Positions 14,795-23,368 of a DNA stretch of 29,778 bases are shown here, piece by piece. A model generated the notes under the pieces. It was not told the origin of the DNA, made no database searches, and worked only from the letters and a program-made list of their open reading frames with translations. Position numbers and translations under genes: made by a program. Location of the stretch: positions 1-29,778 of the forward strand of contig CAZHMN010000034.1 of NCBI GenBank assembly GCA_964533705.1, written 5' to 3'. The DNA is from CAZHMN01 sp964533705 (GTDB taxonomy: Bacteria > Electryoneota > B3-LCP). The first letter of the stretch is position 1. Every line of letters starts with the position of its first letter.

Positions 14795-16300
14795 GTGATT
14801 CAGGAGGATGTACGTAAGGGCTTTGCCAGCACGGTTTACAATTACATTGGTCTGCTCTTTGAAAAACTGGTAACGGTCTTCGTGACCGTTTATGTTATCA
14901 GGCAGCTGCCGGTCGTCGAATTCGGCGTGTACAATATCTTCCAGGATACGATTTCGCTGGTTGCGGTGATATTCTCTTTCGGTATTCCATCGCTGATCGA
15001 GCGTTTTCTCCCGGAATTGTACGAGCGGGGACTATTCACCGACCTGCGCCGCTGGGTTTACCGAGCCCTGATCGCCAGATTCCTGTTGGGACTTACGGGT
15101 GCTCTGGTCTGCTTGTTTGGGCGGCAGTACCTGGGTGCCTTTTTAAATTCGGATGATTTTTCCAGGCTCTATCCTATATTCGGGCTGGGCTTGGTCTTTA
15201 CCATCCTGAACCAGACCACCCAAACCGTACTGGATACGTTTCTTCTGCAGCGGCGCCGCAACGTTATCCGCATCATCGTGTCCGCACTGCGAGCCGGCTT
15301 GTACCTGCTCGCCCTCACCCTGGGATACGGGTTAATGGGCATTTTATGGGCATTCTCCATCGCTTCCCTAGTGGGTTCTTTGCTCTTCGTCCTGACTATC
15401 GTGCATATACGCTATCCGGAGAATGTCCAGGAGCGTAACGAGGGACAGGATAAGCTAACCAGTCGTTTTAGGCGTTACGGAATCTTGAGTTATTTTAATG
15501 ATATGGGGAGTATGATTTTGAGCCGCCGCATCGATAATTATTTGATCAGTTCTTACCTTAATCCCGCTTCAGCGGGTATTTATTCTTTCGCAGCCCGAAT
15601 TGTGGATATGATTGTGGCGCTGACGCCACTAAGAGTCGGCAATCTAATTATTTCCACCATTTTGTTCCGGCAATTTACTGGAGATCCTACCCCGGAGTTT
15701 CTACAGCGGCGCTTCCACTTCTTAAGTAAGCTCGCTTTCTACCTCACGCTTCCCGTACTGGTCATTCTAATTGGACTACGCTATGAGATCACTGAGATTA
15801 TTGACCCCCGATACCTGGAAGCCACTAATATATTAGCTCTCATCGCTCTGTTCGAGGTGATGAATTGCTTCGCCATGCCCATCGCCTGGATGGCCAAGTC
15901 CACCGAGAAGGTCGAGGTGCAGCTTTATTCGAAGATCGGTGCGATTTACAACATTATCAGCGCTATAATTCTAATTCCTCGTTTCGGACCGATCGGAGCG
16001 GCCTGGGCGACGGGAACCTCGTCTCTTTTAAAGAACGCACTGATGTTTTTCTTCCTGCGCCGCCATCTGCCCCTGACTTTTCCCTGGTTTTCGCTCGGGA
16101 AACTGGCAATTGCCGGTTTGCTTACGTACGGATTTGTTGAACTCGTTCGCCCGTTCTATACTGGGGTGATTTCAGTCCTCCTAATGGCAGCAGGAGCGGG
16201 GATCGCGTTTACGGCGCTTTCAAAACTATTCAATCCCTTCGATGAGAATGAGCGCAATTCGTTGCGCAATGCGTTTGGCAAGAAATTGTGGTTTATGTAG
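14795..16300 (+). CDS. Wzx-like repeat-unit flippase (MOP superfamily)
   Basis: A 501-residue membrane protein with about 12-14 predicted helices spread over the whole length, in the pattern of polysaccharide flippases. The start VRKGFASTVYNYIGLLFEKL and the segment LPVVEFGVYNIFQDTISL resemble the first two helices of Wzx/RfbX proteins, and ARIVDMIVALTPLRVGNLII resembles the middle repeat. It would move the undecaprenyl-PP-linked repeat unit from the inner to the outer face of the inner membrane. The start is uncertain: GTG 14795 opens the frame, while the fine CAGGAGG (14801-14807) precedes an out-of-frame ATG (14808) and may be a chance match. The 111 bases before it show nothing recognisable. 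Confidence 0.85.
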   Translation: MIQEDVRKGFASTVYNYIGLLFEKLVTVFVTVYVIRQLPVVEFGVYNIFQDTISLVAVIFSFGIPSLIERFLPELYERGLFTDLRRWVYRALIARFLLGLTGALVCLFGRQYLGAFLNSDDFSRLYPIFGLGLVFTILNQTTQTVLDTFLLQRRRNVIRIIVSALRAGLYLLALTLGYGLMGILWAFSIASLVGSLLFVLTIVHIRYPENVQERNEGQDKLTSRFRRYGILSYFNDMGSMILSRRIDNYLISSYLNPASAGIYSFAARIVDMIVALTPLRVGNLIISTILFRQFTGDPTPEFLQRRFHFLSKLAFYLTLPVLVILIGLRYEITEIIDPRYLEATNILALIALFEVMNCFAMPIAWMAKSTEKVEVQLYSKIGAIYNIISAIILIPRFGPIGAAWATGTSSLLKNALMFFFLRRHLPLTFPWFSLGKLAIAGLLTYGFVELVRPFYTGVISVLLMAAGAGIAFTALSKLFNPFDENERNSLRNAFGKKLWFM

Positions 16301-16309
16301 TTATTCTCA

Positions 16310-17629
16310 ATGAGAGAGTCGGATCACAACCGCGCTCCTCCGGAGCGCTCTTCAACGGACCCGGCAACGGTGGAGAAAGTGAAAATCCGCCCCTTTCCCT
16401 ATCCCTATAAGGCGGCTCTGGCGATCTGCAACGATCTGGACTGCATCACCAGTTTTCAAGAATTGAAGGCGATCCACGACGTTCTTAACGGTCGTAAAGA
16501 GACGCCCTGTGGGCCGGGACTGGGTTTGGAAATTGGTGATTCCTTTCATTTTTACAGCGTTCACCCAGAGCAGGACGACAGCCTGTCCTATTTTGAAGGG
16601 ACCGGCACGAAAATCGCTGGTCACGCTGCAGCTTTGCGAGAGGGCATAGAGGCGGGCTTGTTGGATACTCTGCACACCTGGGGTAACTTTTCGCAGAAAG
16701 GCGGCTTTTTCCGCAGACATGCAGAGCGGGCCTTGAAGGAGTTGGATCGCTATAATCTTCGGGTTCCGGTGTGGACCAATCACGGGGATATACATAATTT
16801 TCAGAATATCGGCAGGTCCGATTCTCTGGGTGATCTGCCCGCCCGATCATCACAGCGCGGGGACCGCAGTGAGGTTCTGGAATACCACCTGGATCTCACC
16901 CGGCGAGCCGGTGTGCGCTACGTTTGGGTCAAGGAATTAACTCGGATTGTGGGGCAGGAGCGTTCCCTCGAACCGGAGGACTGGCTGGAGAATGGGATCA
17001 ATCTCGGTCGAAACATAATCAAGGGATTTCTCAAACGAGGTCAGAGAGCCGAAGTTTCTCATTCCCTCCAGATTTCGAATAAGCTCCTGCGGCCGAAGAC
17101 CCTCCGTGATGGATCAATCCTTTACGAGATGTTGCGCTTCGGTTCCTTCTTGCAGGATGGAAGCGATCACCTGCCCGAATTACTCACGGTAAAAAATCTG
17201 AGGCGCCTGGTTGAGACGGGCGGTGCGATGATACTTTACACTCACCTGGGCAAAGGCCGGCCTTCGCCCGAAAAGCCGTTTTCACCTGAAAGTTACAGCA
17301 CACTGGCCAGATTAGCGTGCCGGGTATCCGAGGGGGAGATCTGGGTGACGACAACCGCTCGCCTGTGCCGGTACGTGGAAATGCGCCAGCGCCTAAAACT
17401 GGATGTCGTCGCTGAGGCCGAAGGCGCTAAGGCAACAGTGTCCTTCAAAAAGATGGGCGATTTACCCTCACCCGATCTTTCCGGTCTGACGTTCTATCTA
17501 TCCGGAGCTGATCGCTGCGAACTCCATATCAATGGTGAGGTATTTCAACTGGATAAGAATCCGGCGGATCACACCGGGGAGATCTCCTTTTCGATGCCGA
17601 TCGAGCCGCTTCAGTATTGTTGGGAATAA
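16310..17629 (+). CDS. Uncharacterised deacetylase-like (beta/alpha) protein
   Basis: A 439-residue soluble protein, probably cytoplasmic since no signal peptide is seen. The core (about 26-370) looks like the glycoside hydrolase/deacetylase barrel: PYPYKAALAICNDLDC (Asn41-Asp42, Asp44) sits where NodB-type deacetylases have their FDD motif, and LLDTLHTWGNFS (His122, Asn126) sits where they have HSxxH, so the second metal histidine is not obvious. VWTNHGDIHNFQN (His158, Asp160, His162) is a further polar cluster that could bind metal or sugar. About 50 C-terminal residues form a small beta domain. I do not recognise a characterised family and assign no reaction. It lies 9 bases after the flippase and 1 base before a glycosyltransferase gene, so it is part of the pathway. 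Confidence 0.65.
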   Translation: MRESDHNRAPPERSSTDPATVEKVKIRPFPYPYKAALAICNDLDCITSFQELKAIHDVLNGRKETPCGPGLGLEIGDSFHFYSVHPEQDDSLSYFEGTGTKIAGHAAALREGIEAGLLDTLHTWGNFSQKGGFFRRHAERALKELDRYNLRVPVWTNHGDIHNFQNIGRSDSLGDLPARSSQRGDRSEVLEYHLDLTRRAGVRYVWVKELTRIVGQERSLEPEDWLENGINLGRNIIKGFLKRGQRAEVSHSLQISNKLLRPKTLRDGSILYEMLRFGSFLQDGSDHLPELLTVKNLRRLVETGGAMILYTHLGKGRPSPEKPFSPESYSTLARLACRVSEGEIWVTTTARLCRYVEMRQRLKLDVVAEAEGAKATVSFKKMGDLPSPDLSGLTFYLSGADRCELHINGEVFQLDKNPADHTGEISFSMPIEPLQYCWE

Positions 17630-17630
17630 C

Positions 17631-18752
17631 ATGCCCAGGATTGCGTTTGTTCTGCAGACTTTTTACGACGATTACATCGGCGGCGCCGAAAGGCAGGTTC
17701 AATTGCTTGCCCGGGCCCTCCGGGATCAGGGCTGGGAGACGATCTATATTTGTGAAAGATCCACCGATAAACCTCGGCGGGAAGTTGTGGACGGTATGGA
17801 AGTTCTGGCCTTGCCGTTGCGAAAGAGGCGCAATGCCTGGCTCAATTTTAGTGCGCTGAAAGAAGCGATGATAAAAAGCCGCGCTGATCTGTTCTACCAA
17901 CGAGTTCGGCGTCCCTATACGGGATTGGTTGTGCGAATCGCCAGGAAGCTGAAAAAACCGGTCGTCTATGCGGTAGCTTCAATCGCGGACGTCAACCGCC
18001 GCAGAGATCTGTTCCGGAAGATGAATTCCGGCAGTCCGATAGATCTGCTGATCAACCCGTTACTGAGATACGTCGAGAATTGGGGCATCGCCAATGCTGA
18101 TGCGATCATCCTGCAGACGCAGGATCAATTGCATCTTTTGGAAAGTGAGTATAAGCGTGGCGGGACGGTTATTCCCAATCATTTATTTCTGGAGAATGAT
18201 CAGCCGAACGTCAAAATATCGCCTCCGGAGATCCTCTGGATTTCCAATATTAAGCAAATGAAACGCCCCGAGTTGTTTGTGGAACTGGCCCACCGTTGCC
18301 ATGATCTTGACGTTCGATTCATCATGGCCGGGTCGTGCGAGCAGGATAAGTTTCAGCACAATATCGCTGAAGCTGAACGCAAATTATCGAATTTTTTTTA
18401 TATTGGACCTCTCAAACCTTCAGAAGCCGAGAAGCGTATCGCCTCCGCAGCTCTTTTGATAAACACGAGCGAATTTGAGGGATTCCCGAACGTTCTGCAA
18501 CAAGCCTGGGCCAAGGGCGTGCCAACCTTGTGTCTCGGTATCGATCCTGACGGCATCATCGAGCGTGAAGGATTGGGTGTGAATGCCAAATCAGTGGATG
18601 AATTGGAAGCAGCACTCCGCCGGCTACTGAGCGATGATGAGCAACGTGAAAGCATCGGTGAACGGGCCCGGGAATTTGCGCGTCGATCCTATGACCTGAA
18701 AAACTTGCTGCCGCGTTATGTTGCTCTATTCGAAGATCTCATTAGAACATGA
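17631..18752 (+). CDS. GT4 family glycosyltransferase (first)
   Basis: A 373-residue GT-B fold enzyme of family GT4. N-terminus MPRIAFVLQTFYDDYIGGAE has the glycine-rich acceptor-side loop and GGAERQVQLLARAL follows the GT4 pattern. The C-terminal donor-binding domain has VIPNHLFL, ILWISNIKQMKRPELF and NTSEFEGFPNVLQQAWAKG; in the usual E-x7-E motif the second Glu is Gln here, a variant also known from other GT4 enzymes with a PNxxxQAW segment. The start is ATG 17631, since upstream in-frame sequence from 17532 is a shadow of the preceding gene. It sits 1 base after that gene's stop and overlaps the next start by 4 bases (ATGA). Sugar donor unknown. Confidence 0.87.
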   Translation: MPRIAFVLQTFYDDYIGGAERQVQLLARALRDQGWETIYICERSTDKPRREVVDGMEVLALPLRKRRNAWLNFSALKEAMIKSRADLFYQRVRRPYTGLVVRIARKLKKPVVYAVASIADVNRRRDLFRKMNSGSPIDLLINPLLRYVENWGIANADAIILQTQDQLHLLESEYKRGGTVIPNHLFLENDQPNVKISPPEILWISNIKQMKRPELFVELAHRCHDLDVRFIMAGSCEQDKFQHNIAEAERKLSNFFYIGPLKPSEAEKRIASAALLINTSEFEGFPNVLQQAWAKGVPTLCLGIDPDGIIEREGLGVNAKSVDELEAALRRLLSDDEQRESIGERAREFARRSYDLKNLLPRYVALFEDLIRT

Positions 18753-19906
18753 AAATCCTGTGGGTAAACAGCGCTACGACCGATTCCTTCAGCCATACCG
18801 AACTCATCGAGATCCCGCCGGTTTTTCAGCGAAAGGGAGACGAGATCCGGGTGCTCGTCGCCGGCCGCGCCGCCGGCCAACTACCAGATTATTACGTCGC
18901 ATTACCCATGCTTTTCGGTAGTTTCAAGGCATATCGTTTGATTGTTACGCTTATTCTCCCCTGGCTCTGTTTGAAATATCGTCCTGACGTGATTCTGACC
19001 GATTGGATTTCGGCGTCTTTGACGCGGCTAATTGTTCTGGCGCGAAGCCTCGGTCTATTCGGGGGAAAGCTCATCCACGACGTCAGAACCGTTCCGGTCA
19101 AGGAGGATGGTGGTAAGAGTCGCGCTTACTATGCGAAGGCTCTTTCGTACGCTCGCCGCCATTTCGACGGTATAACGACCATCACTGGTCCGCTACGAGA
19201 CGAGATCTGCTCCGAATTCGGTCTCTCGCCGGATCATATCGCAGTTTGGGCCTCCGGGGTGGACGTCGCGCATTTCCATCCGTTGGAAAATCAGGATTTA
19301 CGCCGGGAATTAGGCCTTGAGAACAAGTTCGTCGTGTTTTACCACGGCGCAGTCAACGAAAACCGCGGTATTATCGAACTGGCAGAGGCGATTCAATACC
19401 TGGGCGATCTGCCCGATCTACGTCTCTTGATAGTCGGAGCGGGGAATCAATGGGACAAACTTGAAGCGACTGTTGCTGAAAAACAGCTCGACAAGGTGAT
19501 CTTGAAGCCCAGTGTTCCCTATAGTCAAATTCCAAACTGGATTGCTCTGGCAGACCTATGCGTCGTTCCGCTTCCCGATCATCCCTGGTGGCGGGTTTCC
19601 AGCCCTCTGAAGTTGATGGAGTATCTGGCTATGGGTAAGCCGGTTCTGTTGACGGAAATGAGAGCTCACCGAGCGATCATACCCGGCGATGACAATGCGT
19701 TTTATGTTTCCGAAGCGCGGCCGGAGGTTTTTGCGGAAGGGATCCGCAGGGCGCTTGGCCAGAGAGACCGTTTCGCTGGAATGGGGGAGTGGGGACGGGG
19801 AAAGGCGAAGGCTGATTTAACCTGGGAAAAACAAGCTGGAATCCTAAGGGACTATATGATTTCAGTGCTGGAAGGTAAAGTTTTATTAAAAGGTGCACCT
19901 GAATGA
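18749..19906 (+). CDS. GT4 family glycosyltransferase (second)
   Basis: A 385-residue GT-B enzyme. The start MKILWVNSATTDSFSH is a standard first beta strand plus loop. VWASGVDVAHFHPLEN is the start of the GT4 C-terminal domain, FVVFYHGAVNENRGIIELAEA is the donor-side motif with the conserved Arg, and SSPLKLMEYLAMGKPVLLTEM is the acidic donor-ribose segment. A short hydrophobic stretch (about 66-78) fits a membrane-association patch, as in enzymes that glycosylate lipid-linked acceptors. The ATG overlaps the previous stop (ATGA) and its own stop overlaps the next start in the same way, so the three genes are likely translationally coupled. Sugar specificity cannot be read from the sequence. 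Confidence 0.85.
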   Translation: MKILWVNSATTDSFSHTELIEIPPVFQRKGDEIRVLVAGRAAGQLPDYYVALPMLFGSFKAYRLIVTLILPWLCLKYRPDVILTDWISASLTRLIVLARSLGLFGGKLIHDVRTVPVKEDGGKSRAYYAKALSYARRHFDGITTITGPLRDEICSEFGLSPDHIAVWASGVDVAHFHPLENQDLRRELGLENKFVVFYHGAVNENRGIIELAEAIQYLGDLPDLRLLIVGAGNQWDKLEATVAEKQLDKVILKPSVPYSQIPNWIALADLCVVPLPDHPWWRVSSPLKLMEYLAMGKPVLLTEMRAHRAIIPGDDNAFYVSEARPEVFAEGIRRALGQRDRFAGMGEWGRGKAKADLTWEKQAGILRDYMISVLEGKVLLKGAPE

Positions 19907-21333
19907 GCCGCTGGGCAGATAGTCTCACGTTTACCAACGTCGGCAAGAAAGGGTTGAGCCTTTTATTTTTCTTGCCCTTGGCCTTCATTCTGGCCAACGC
20001 GGTTACAGGATCCAGTAATTACGTATTTTTAATTGTCACGGCGGGCATTATCTTCTTCGCGGTGCTTACAAATTTTCAGGTGGCGCTGTTGCTGATTGGT
20101 TTGGCCAGCTATTTCCTCTCTTTTGCTCTCTGGTATTTTGGTTTACCCCGCACGCTTATCAATCTGGGGTACGTGTTAATCGTCATGCTCCTGGTGCGGG
20201 AATATTTCTTCACGGCTGGCTTATTGCCGATTCGTACGCCCATTAACTACCTTTTAGCCTGTTTGATCGCTCTGGGATTTTTGTCTATCGCCGGGAGTGG
20301 CTCGGCCGGTTATGCGTCTTTCAAGGGATTGCTTCGACACATCGGTTTCCCACTGCTTTTCATCTTAATCTTAATGGCCGAGCCCGACGAGAAGCTGATG
20401 CGGAAATTGGTCATCGGGATCATCATCGTGGCTTTTATTCAAGTTGTAGCCTCAATATGGCAATTCACCTGGTATTCGACCATCGCTCCCAAGCCGCATG
20501 GTACCCGCGCAGACTTATCCGGAGGTATTCTGGGATTTTCCTGTGGGGGGTACACGGCGGTATTGATGTCAATGGTACTTTGTCTTATGCTGGGTTTGAT
20601 TATCGTTAAGGGATTTCGGTTATATCTGGGATTGGGAGCTGCGGTTTTGGCCATTCCGATTATCCTGTCATCGGCGAGAGCCGGTGTGATATTATACGCC
20701 GCGGCACTTCTATTCATGCTCCTGGTGGCGCCATTATCCAGGCATGGCCCATTCTTTAACCGACTGATTTTAGCTGTAGGGCTCTTTGCGGTAATCATTT
20801 TCGTAGCCTCCTCCGGACTCGTCGGTGAGGAATTCAAATCAATTTTTGTTCCTTCTTACACCTATGAATATAGCATCAAACAATCGGATTCAGGTATGGG
20901 GAGGTTGCAAGCGTTCGATCTTGCCAAAGAACATCTACGTACACCACTGGAAAAGTTAGTCGGCCGAGGACCTGGCATGCTCACGCCGACTTCGATCGTG
21001 GACAATCCCAATTCTCTGATTGCCCAAAATCCGAGTTTATTTAAACATCCCACCGGCTTCGCATACACGACGATCGAGTTGGGCTATGGAGGTCTGGTCT
21101 TGTTTTTGCTTTTGTACTTTCAAATCTATCGCTTCACACGAGTTTTTTTACGACGGATCAAGGATCCCTTCTGGGAATCGGTAGCCCTGGGATTTTGTGG
21201 GATGACGTTTGTTTACGTCATTTCAACGGTTTATAACGATTCCTGGGTCTATTACCCGTTGCCGTTCACCTTCTGGGCGATCGCTGCGGCGATTTACAGG
21301 ATTGGCGTGCTGAGAAGGATTTTCACGCTATAA
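19903..21333 (+). CDS. Wzy-type polymerase / O-antigen ligase family protein
   Basis: A 476-residue multi-pass inner-membrane protein with about 11-12 hydrophobic segments. Wzy_C-like features: GILGFSCGGYTAVLMS, then ILSSARAGVILYAAAL (SARAG segment), a large periplasmic loop of about 100 residues (about 305-390, with LVGRGPGMLTP) and a final pair of helices. Such proteins either polymerise the undecaprenyl-PP-linked repeat unit (Wzy) or ligate O-antigen to lipid A (WaaL). With Wzx, Wzz and Wza homologues in the same locus, the polymerase role is more likely. The ATG overlaps the preceding stop. Confidence 0.83.
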   Translation: MSRWADSLTFTNVGKKGLSLLFFLPLAFILANAVTGSSNYVFLIVTAGIIFFAVLTNFQVALLLIGLASYFLSFALWYFGLPRTLINLGYVLIVMLLVREYFFTAGLLPIRTPINYLLACLIALGFLSIAGSGSAGYASFKGLLRHIGFPLLFILILMAEPDEKLMRKLVIGIIIVAFIQVVASIWQFTWYSTIAPKPHGTRADLSGGILGFSCGGYTAVLMSMVLCLMLGLIIVKGFRLYLGLGAAVLAIPIILSSARAGVILYAAALLFMLLVAPLSRHGPFFNRLILAVGLFAVIIFVASSGLVGEEFKSIFVPSYTYEYSIKQSDSGMGRLQAFDLAKEHLRTPLEKLVGRGPGMLTPTSIVDNPNSLIAQNPSLFKHPTGFAYTTIELGYGGLVLFLLLYFQIYRFTRVFLRRIKDPFWESVALGFCGMTFVYVISTVYNDSWVYYPLPFTFWAIAAAIYRIGVLRRIFTL

Positions 21334-21424
21334 GTTTCATTTTTAAACGGCATTAGTTCAGCAAAGAACCAGATATGCAACCAGACATCCGGCAATACGA
21401 TGAAGGAAAGGTGCGGAGAGAGAT

Positions 21425-23302
21425 ATGGTAGTACTGGGCTTAAATATTCTTCACGATGCAACGGCCACCTTGCTGGTTGATGGCAAAATAGCGGCATCGG
21501 TGGCGGAGGAGAGACTCTCACGTGTGAAGTATCATTGTGGGTTTCCATACCGGGCGATTGGCGAGGTTTTGCGTATTGCCGGAGTGTCCCCGCAGCACGT
21601 GGATAAGGTTGTGTTAGGGTTTAATTCCAATCTTGATCGTATGCCTCGTTACTATACCGATTATGTCGTTGATCGCAGCGGTGAATGGGATACGGCAAAC
21701 GAGAAAGATCTGGCGTACCGCACCCGTATGCTCAAGGATCAGATGATGCGCCGTTTTCGTTCCGACGTTTGGGAAGATGGTCGCCGGTATGCCCTGAAGA
21801 AGTACAAGCGTGCACTGGAGAGGTGTGGGATATCGAACGCTGAAATCTCCACCCGGGATCATCATCTCTGTCATGCCGCCTCGGCCTACTATCAGGGCGG
21901 AAAAGAGCGCGCCCTGATTATCACAGGTGACGGTTCCGGAGATGGCCAGTCCATGGCTGTTTTCATCGGTGAGGGCGGCAAAATCAGCAGGCTGCATTCA
22001 GTTTTGGACCGTCATTCACTGGGTAAATTCTACAGCGGCGTTACGAAATACCTTGGTTTCAAGCGCAATCGCCACGAGGGGAAGGTTACGGGATTGGCCG
22101 CCTACGGGGATCCGGAAAAGCTGAAATCGGAGCTGCGGCAATTGGTGGATATCGTCGAAGATCATCGAGATTTTCGCACACCCATCGCCGAGACCAAAAC
22201 GCCCGCTCAGATCAAACGCACCAACCTAATCCACTTTTTAAGGGGCGATTACTACGGAAGCCACTATTCAAACCTGCAGATTGACTACCTGCGCGAAACG
22301 TTCCGCTACCGTTTCCATAAAGGAAAAGTACTTAAAGTGCCTCCAGGTTTGGGTTCCAACACCTATCATCGTGAGGATATTGCTGCAGCTTCCCAGGCTC
22401 TGTTAGAAGAGAACGTGGTTGCTTTCGTGCGCAGCTTCATCGAAGAAACCGGAATTTACGATATCGTCCTGGCGGGGGGTATTTTCGCCAATGTAAAGGT
22501 CAATCAGCGCATCGCAGAAATCGAGGGAGTCAGGTCGGTGTTCATCCACCCCAATATGGGGGACGGCGGGACCGCCACGGGAGCGACTCTTCTGGTGTGG
22601 AGCGAGTATCTTAATGAGCAAAACCGGATTTTAGAACCGGAAACCATTGATAACGTGTATTACGGCCCCGAATTCAGCGAATCGGAGATTCAAAAAGCAC
22701 TTCTCAAGTATTCTTTCGTCATGCGCCGCAGCGAGGACATTGAAGCGGATACGGCTGAACTGGTGGCGCGTAAAAAAATCGTCGGCCGATTCGATGGACG
22801 CATGGAATACGGCCCCCGTGCTCTGGGTAATCGCTCGATTTTAGCCGATCCCACCGATCCCACCATAAATGATTGGCTGAATGATCGCCTGAAACGGACG
22901 GAATTTATGCCCTTTGCGCCCAGCGTCTTGTATGAAGCCGCGCCGACGTTATACAAGAACTATTCGTCCGGTGAGTATCCGTCCTACTTTATGACCATCA
23001 CGTTTGACGTGCATCGGGAATGGGTGGAAAGAGCCCAAGCCGTTGCTCACGTTGATGGAACCGCTCGACCGCAAGTGGTCAAAGAGTCGGCTAATCCTTC
23101 GTATTACCGGATTTTAAAAGAATACGAGAAGCGGACGGGATTACCTCTTTTGGTCAATACCAGCTTCAACATGCACGAAGAGCCGATCGTCTGTACTCCG
23201 GACGATGCCCTCCGTTCGCTGGAAAGAGGTTGTGTTGACGTTCTTTCCATCGGGCCGTTTCTGGTCTGGAAAGAAGGGGGCAATCCATTCATTGACCAAT
23301 AA
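21425..23302 (+). CDS. NodU/CmcH-type carbamoyltransferase
   Basis: A 625-residue enzyme that transfers a carbamoyl group from carbamoyl phosphate, via carbamoyl-adenylate, to a hydroxyl of a sugar or other acceptor. N-terminus LGLNILHDATATLLVDGKIA and EERLSRVKYHCGFP are family hallmarks. The Kae1-like metal site is complete: His146 and His150 in DHHLCHAAS, Asp169 in ITGDGSGDG and Asp380 in HPNMGDGGTATGA. The C-terminal YrdC-like domain has MEYGPRALGNRSILADP and VNTSFNMHEEPIV. Length is normal for the family. GGAGAG (21415-21420) precedes ATG 21425 by 4 bases. In this locus it most plausibly carbamoylates a sugar of the repeat unit or its nucleotide or lipid precursor. It begins 91 bases after the polymerase gene. 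Confidence 0.93.
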   Translation: MVVLGLNILHDATATLLVDGKIAASVAEERLSRVKYHCGFPYRAIGEVLRIAGVSPQHVDKVVLGFNSNLDRMPRYYTDYVVDRSGEWDTANEKDLAYRTRMLKDQMMRRFRSDVWEDGRRYALKKYKRALERCGISNAEISTRDHHLCHAASAYYQGGKERALIITGDGSGDGQSMAVFIGEGGKISRLHSVLDRHSLGKFYSGVTKYLGFKRNRHEGKVTGLAAYGDPEKLKSELRQLVDIVEDHRDFRTPIAETKTPAQIKRTNLIHFLRGDYYGSHYSNLQIDYLRETFRYRFHKGKVLKVPPGLGSNTYHREDIAAASQALLEENVVAFVRSFIEETGIYDIVLAGGIFANVKVNQRIAEIEGVRSVFIHPNMGDGGTATGATLLVWSEYLNEQNRILEPETIDNVYYGPEFSESEIQKALLKYSFVMRRSEDIEADTAELVARKKIVGRFDGRMEYGPRALGNRSILADPTDPTINDWLNDRLKRTEFMPFAPSVLYEAAPTLYKNYSSGEYPSYFMTITFDVHREWVERAQAVAHVDGTARPQVVKESANPSYYRILKEYEKRTGLPLLVNTSFNMHEEPIVCTPDDALRSLERGCVDVLSIGPFLVWKEGGNPFIDQ

Positions 23303-23368
23303 TCCAAAGGTCATCCTGTTTTTTCTCCCTGCACCTTGACCTACGTTTGTTTTTTATAGGGGGCCTTC

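Noticed and set aside
14808..14820. ATG after CAGGAGG as start of the flippase
   Set aside because: The ATG is in the wrong frame relative to the flippase reading frame.
17532..17630. 33-residue N-terminal extension of the first GT4
   Set aside because: It is out-of-frame sequence of the preceding gene; ATG 17631 gives the canonical glycosyltransferase start.
21375..21431. 18-codon reading frame overlapping the carbamoyltransferase start
   Set aside because: It could be a leader peptide, but it has no Shine-Dalgarno and no distinctive sequence, so chance is more likely.
23335..23360. TTGACC and TATAGG before the third GT4 as a promoter
   Set aside because: The boxes are only 13 bases apart, too close for sigma70; the TATAGGGGG is better explained as the ribosome binding site region.
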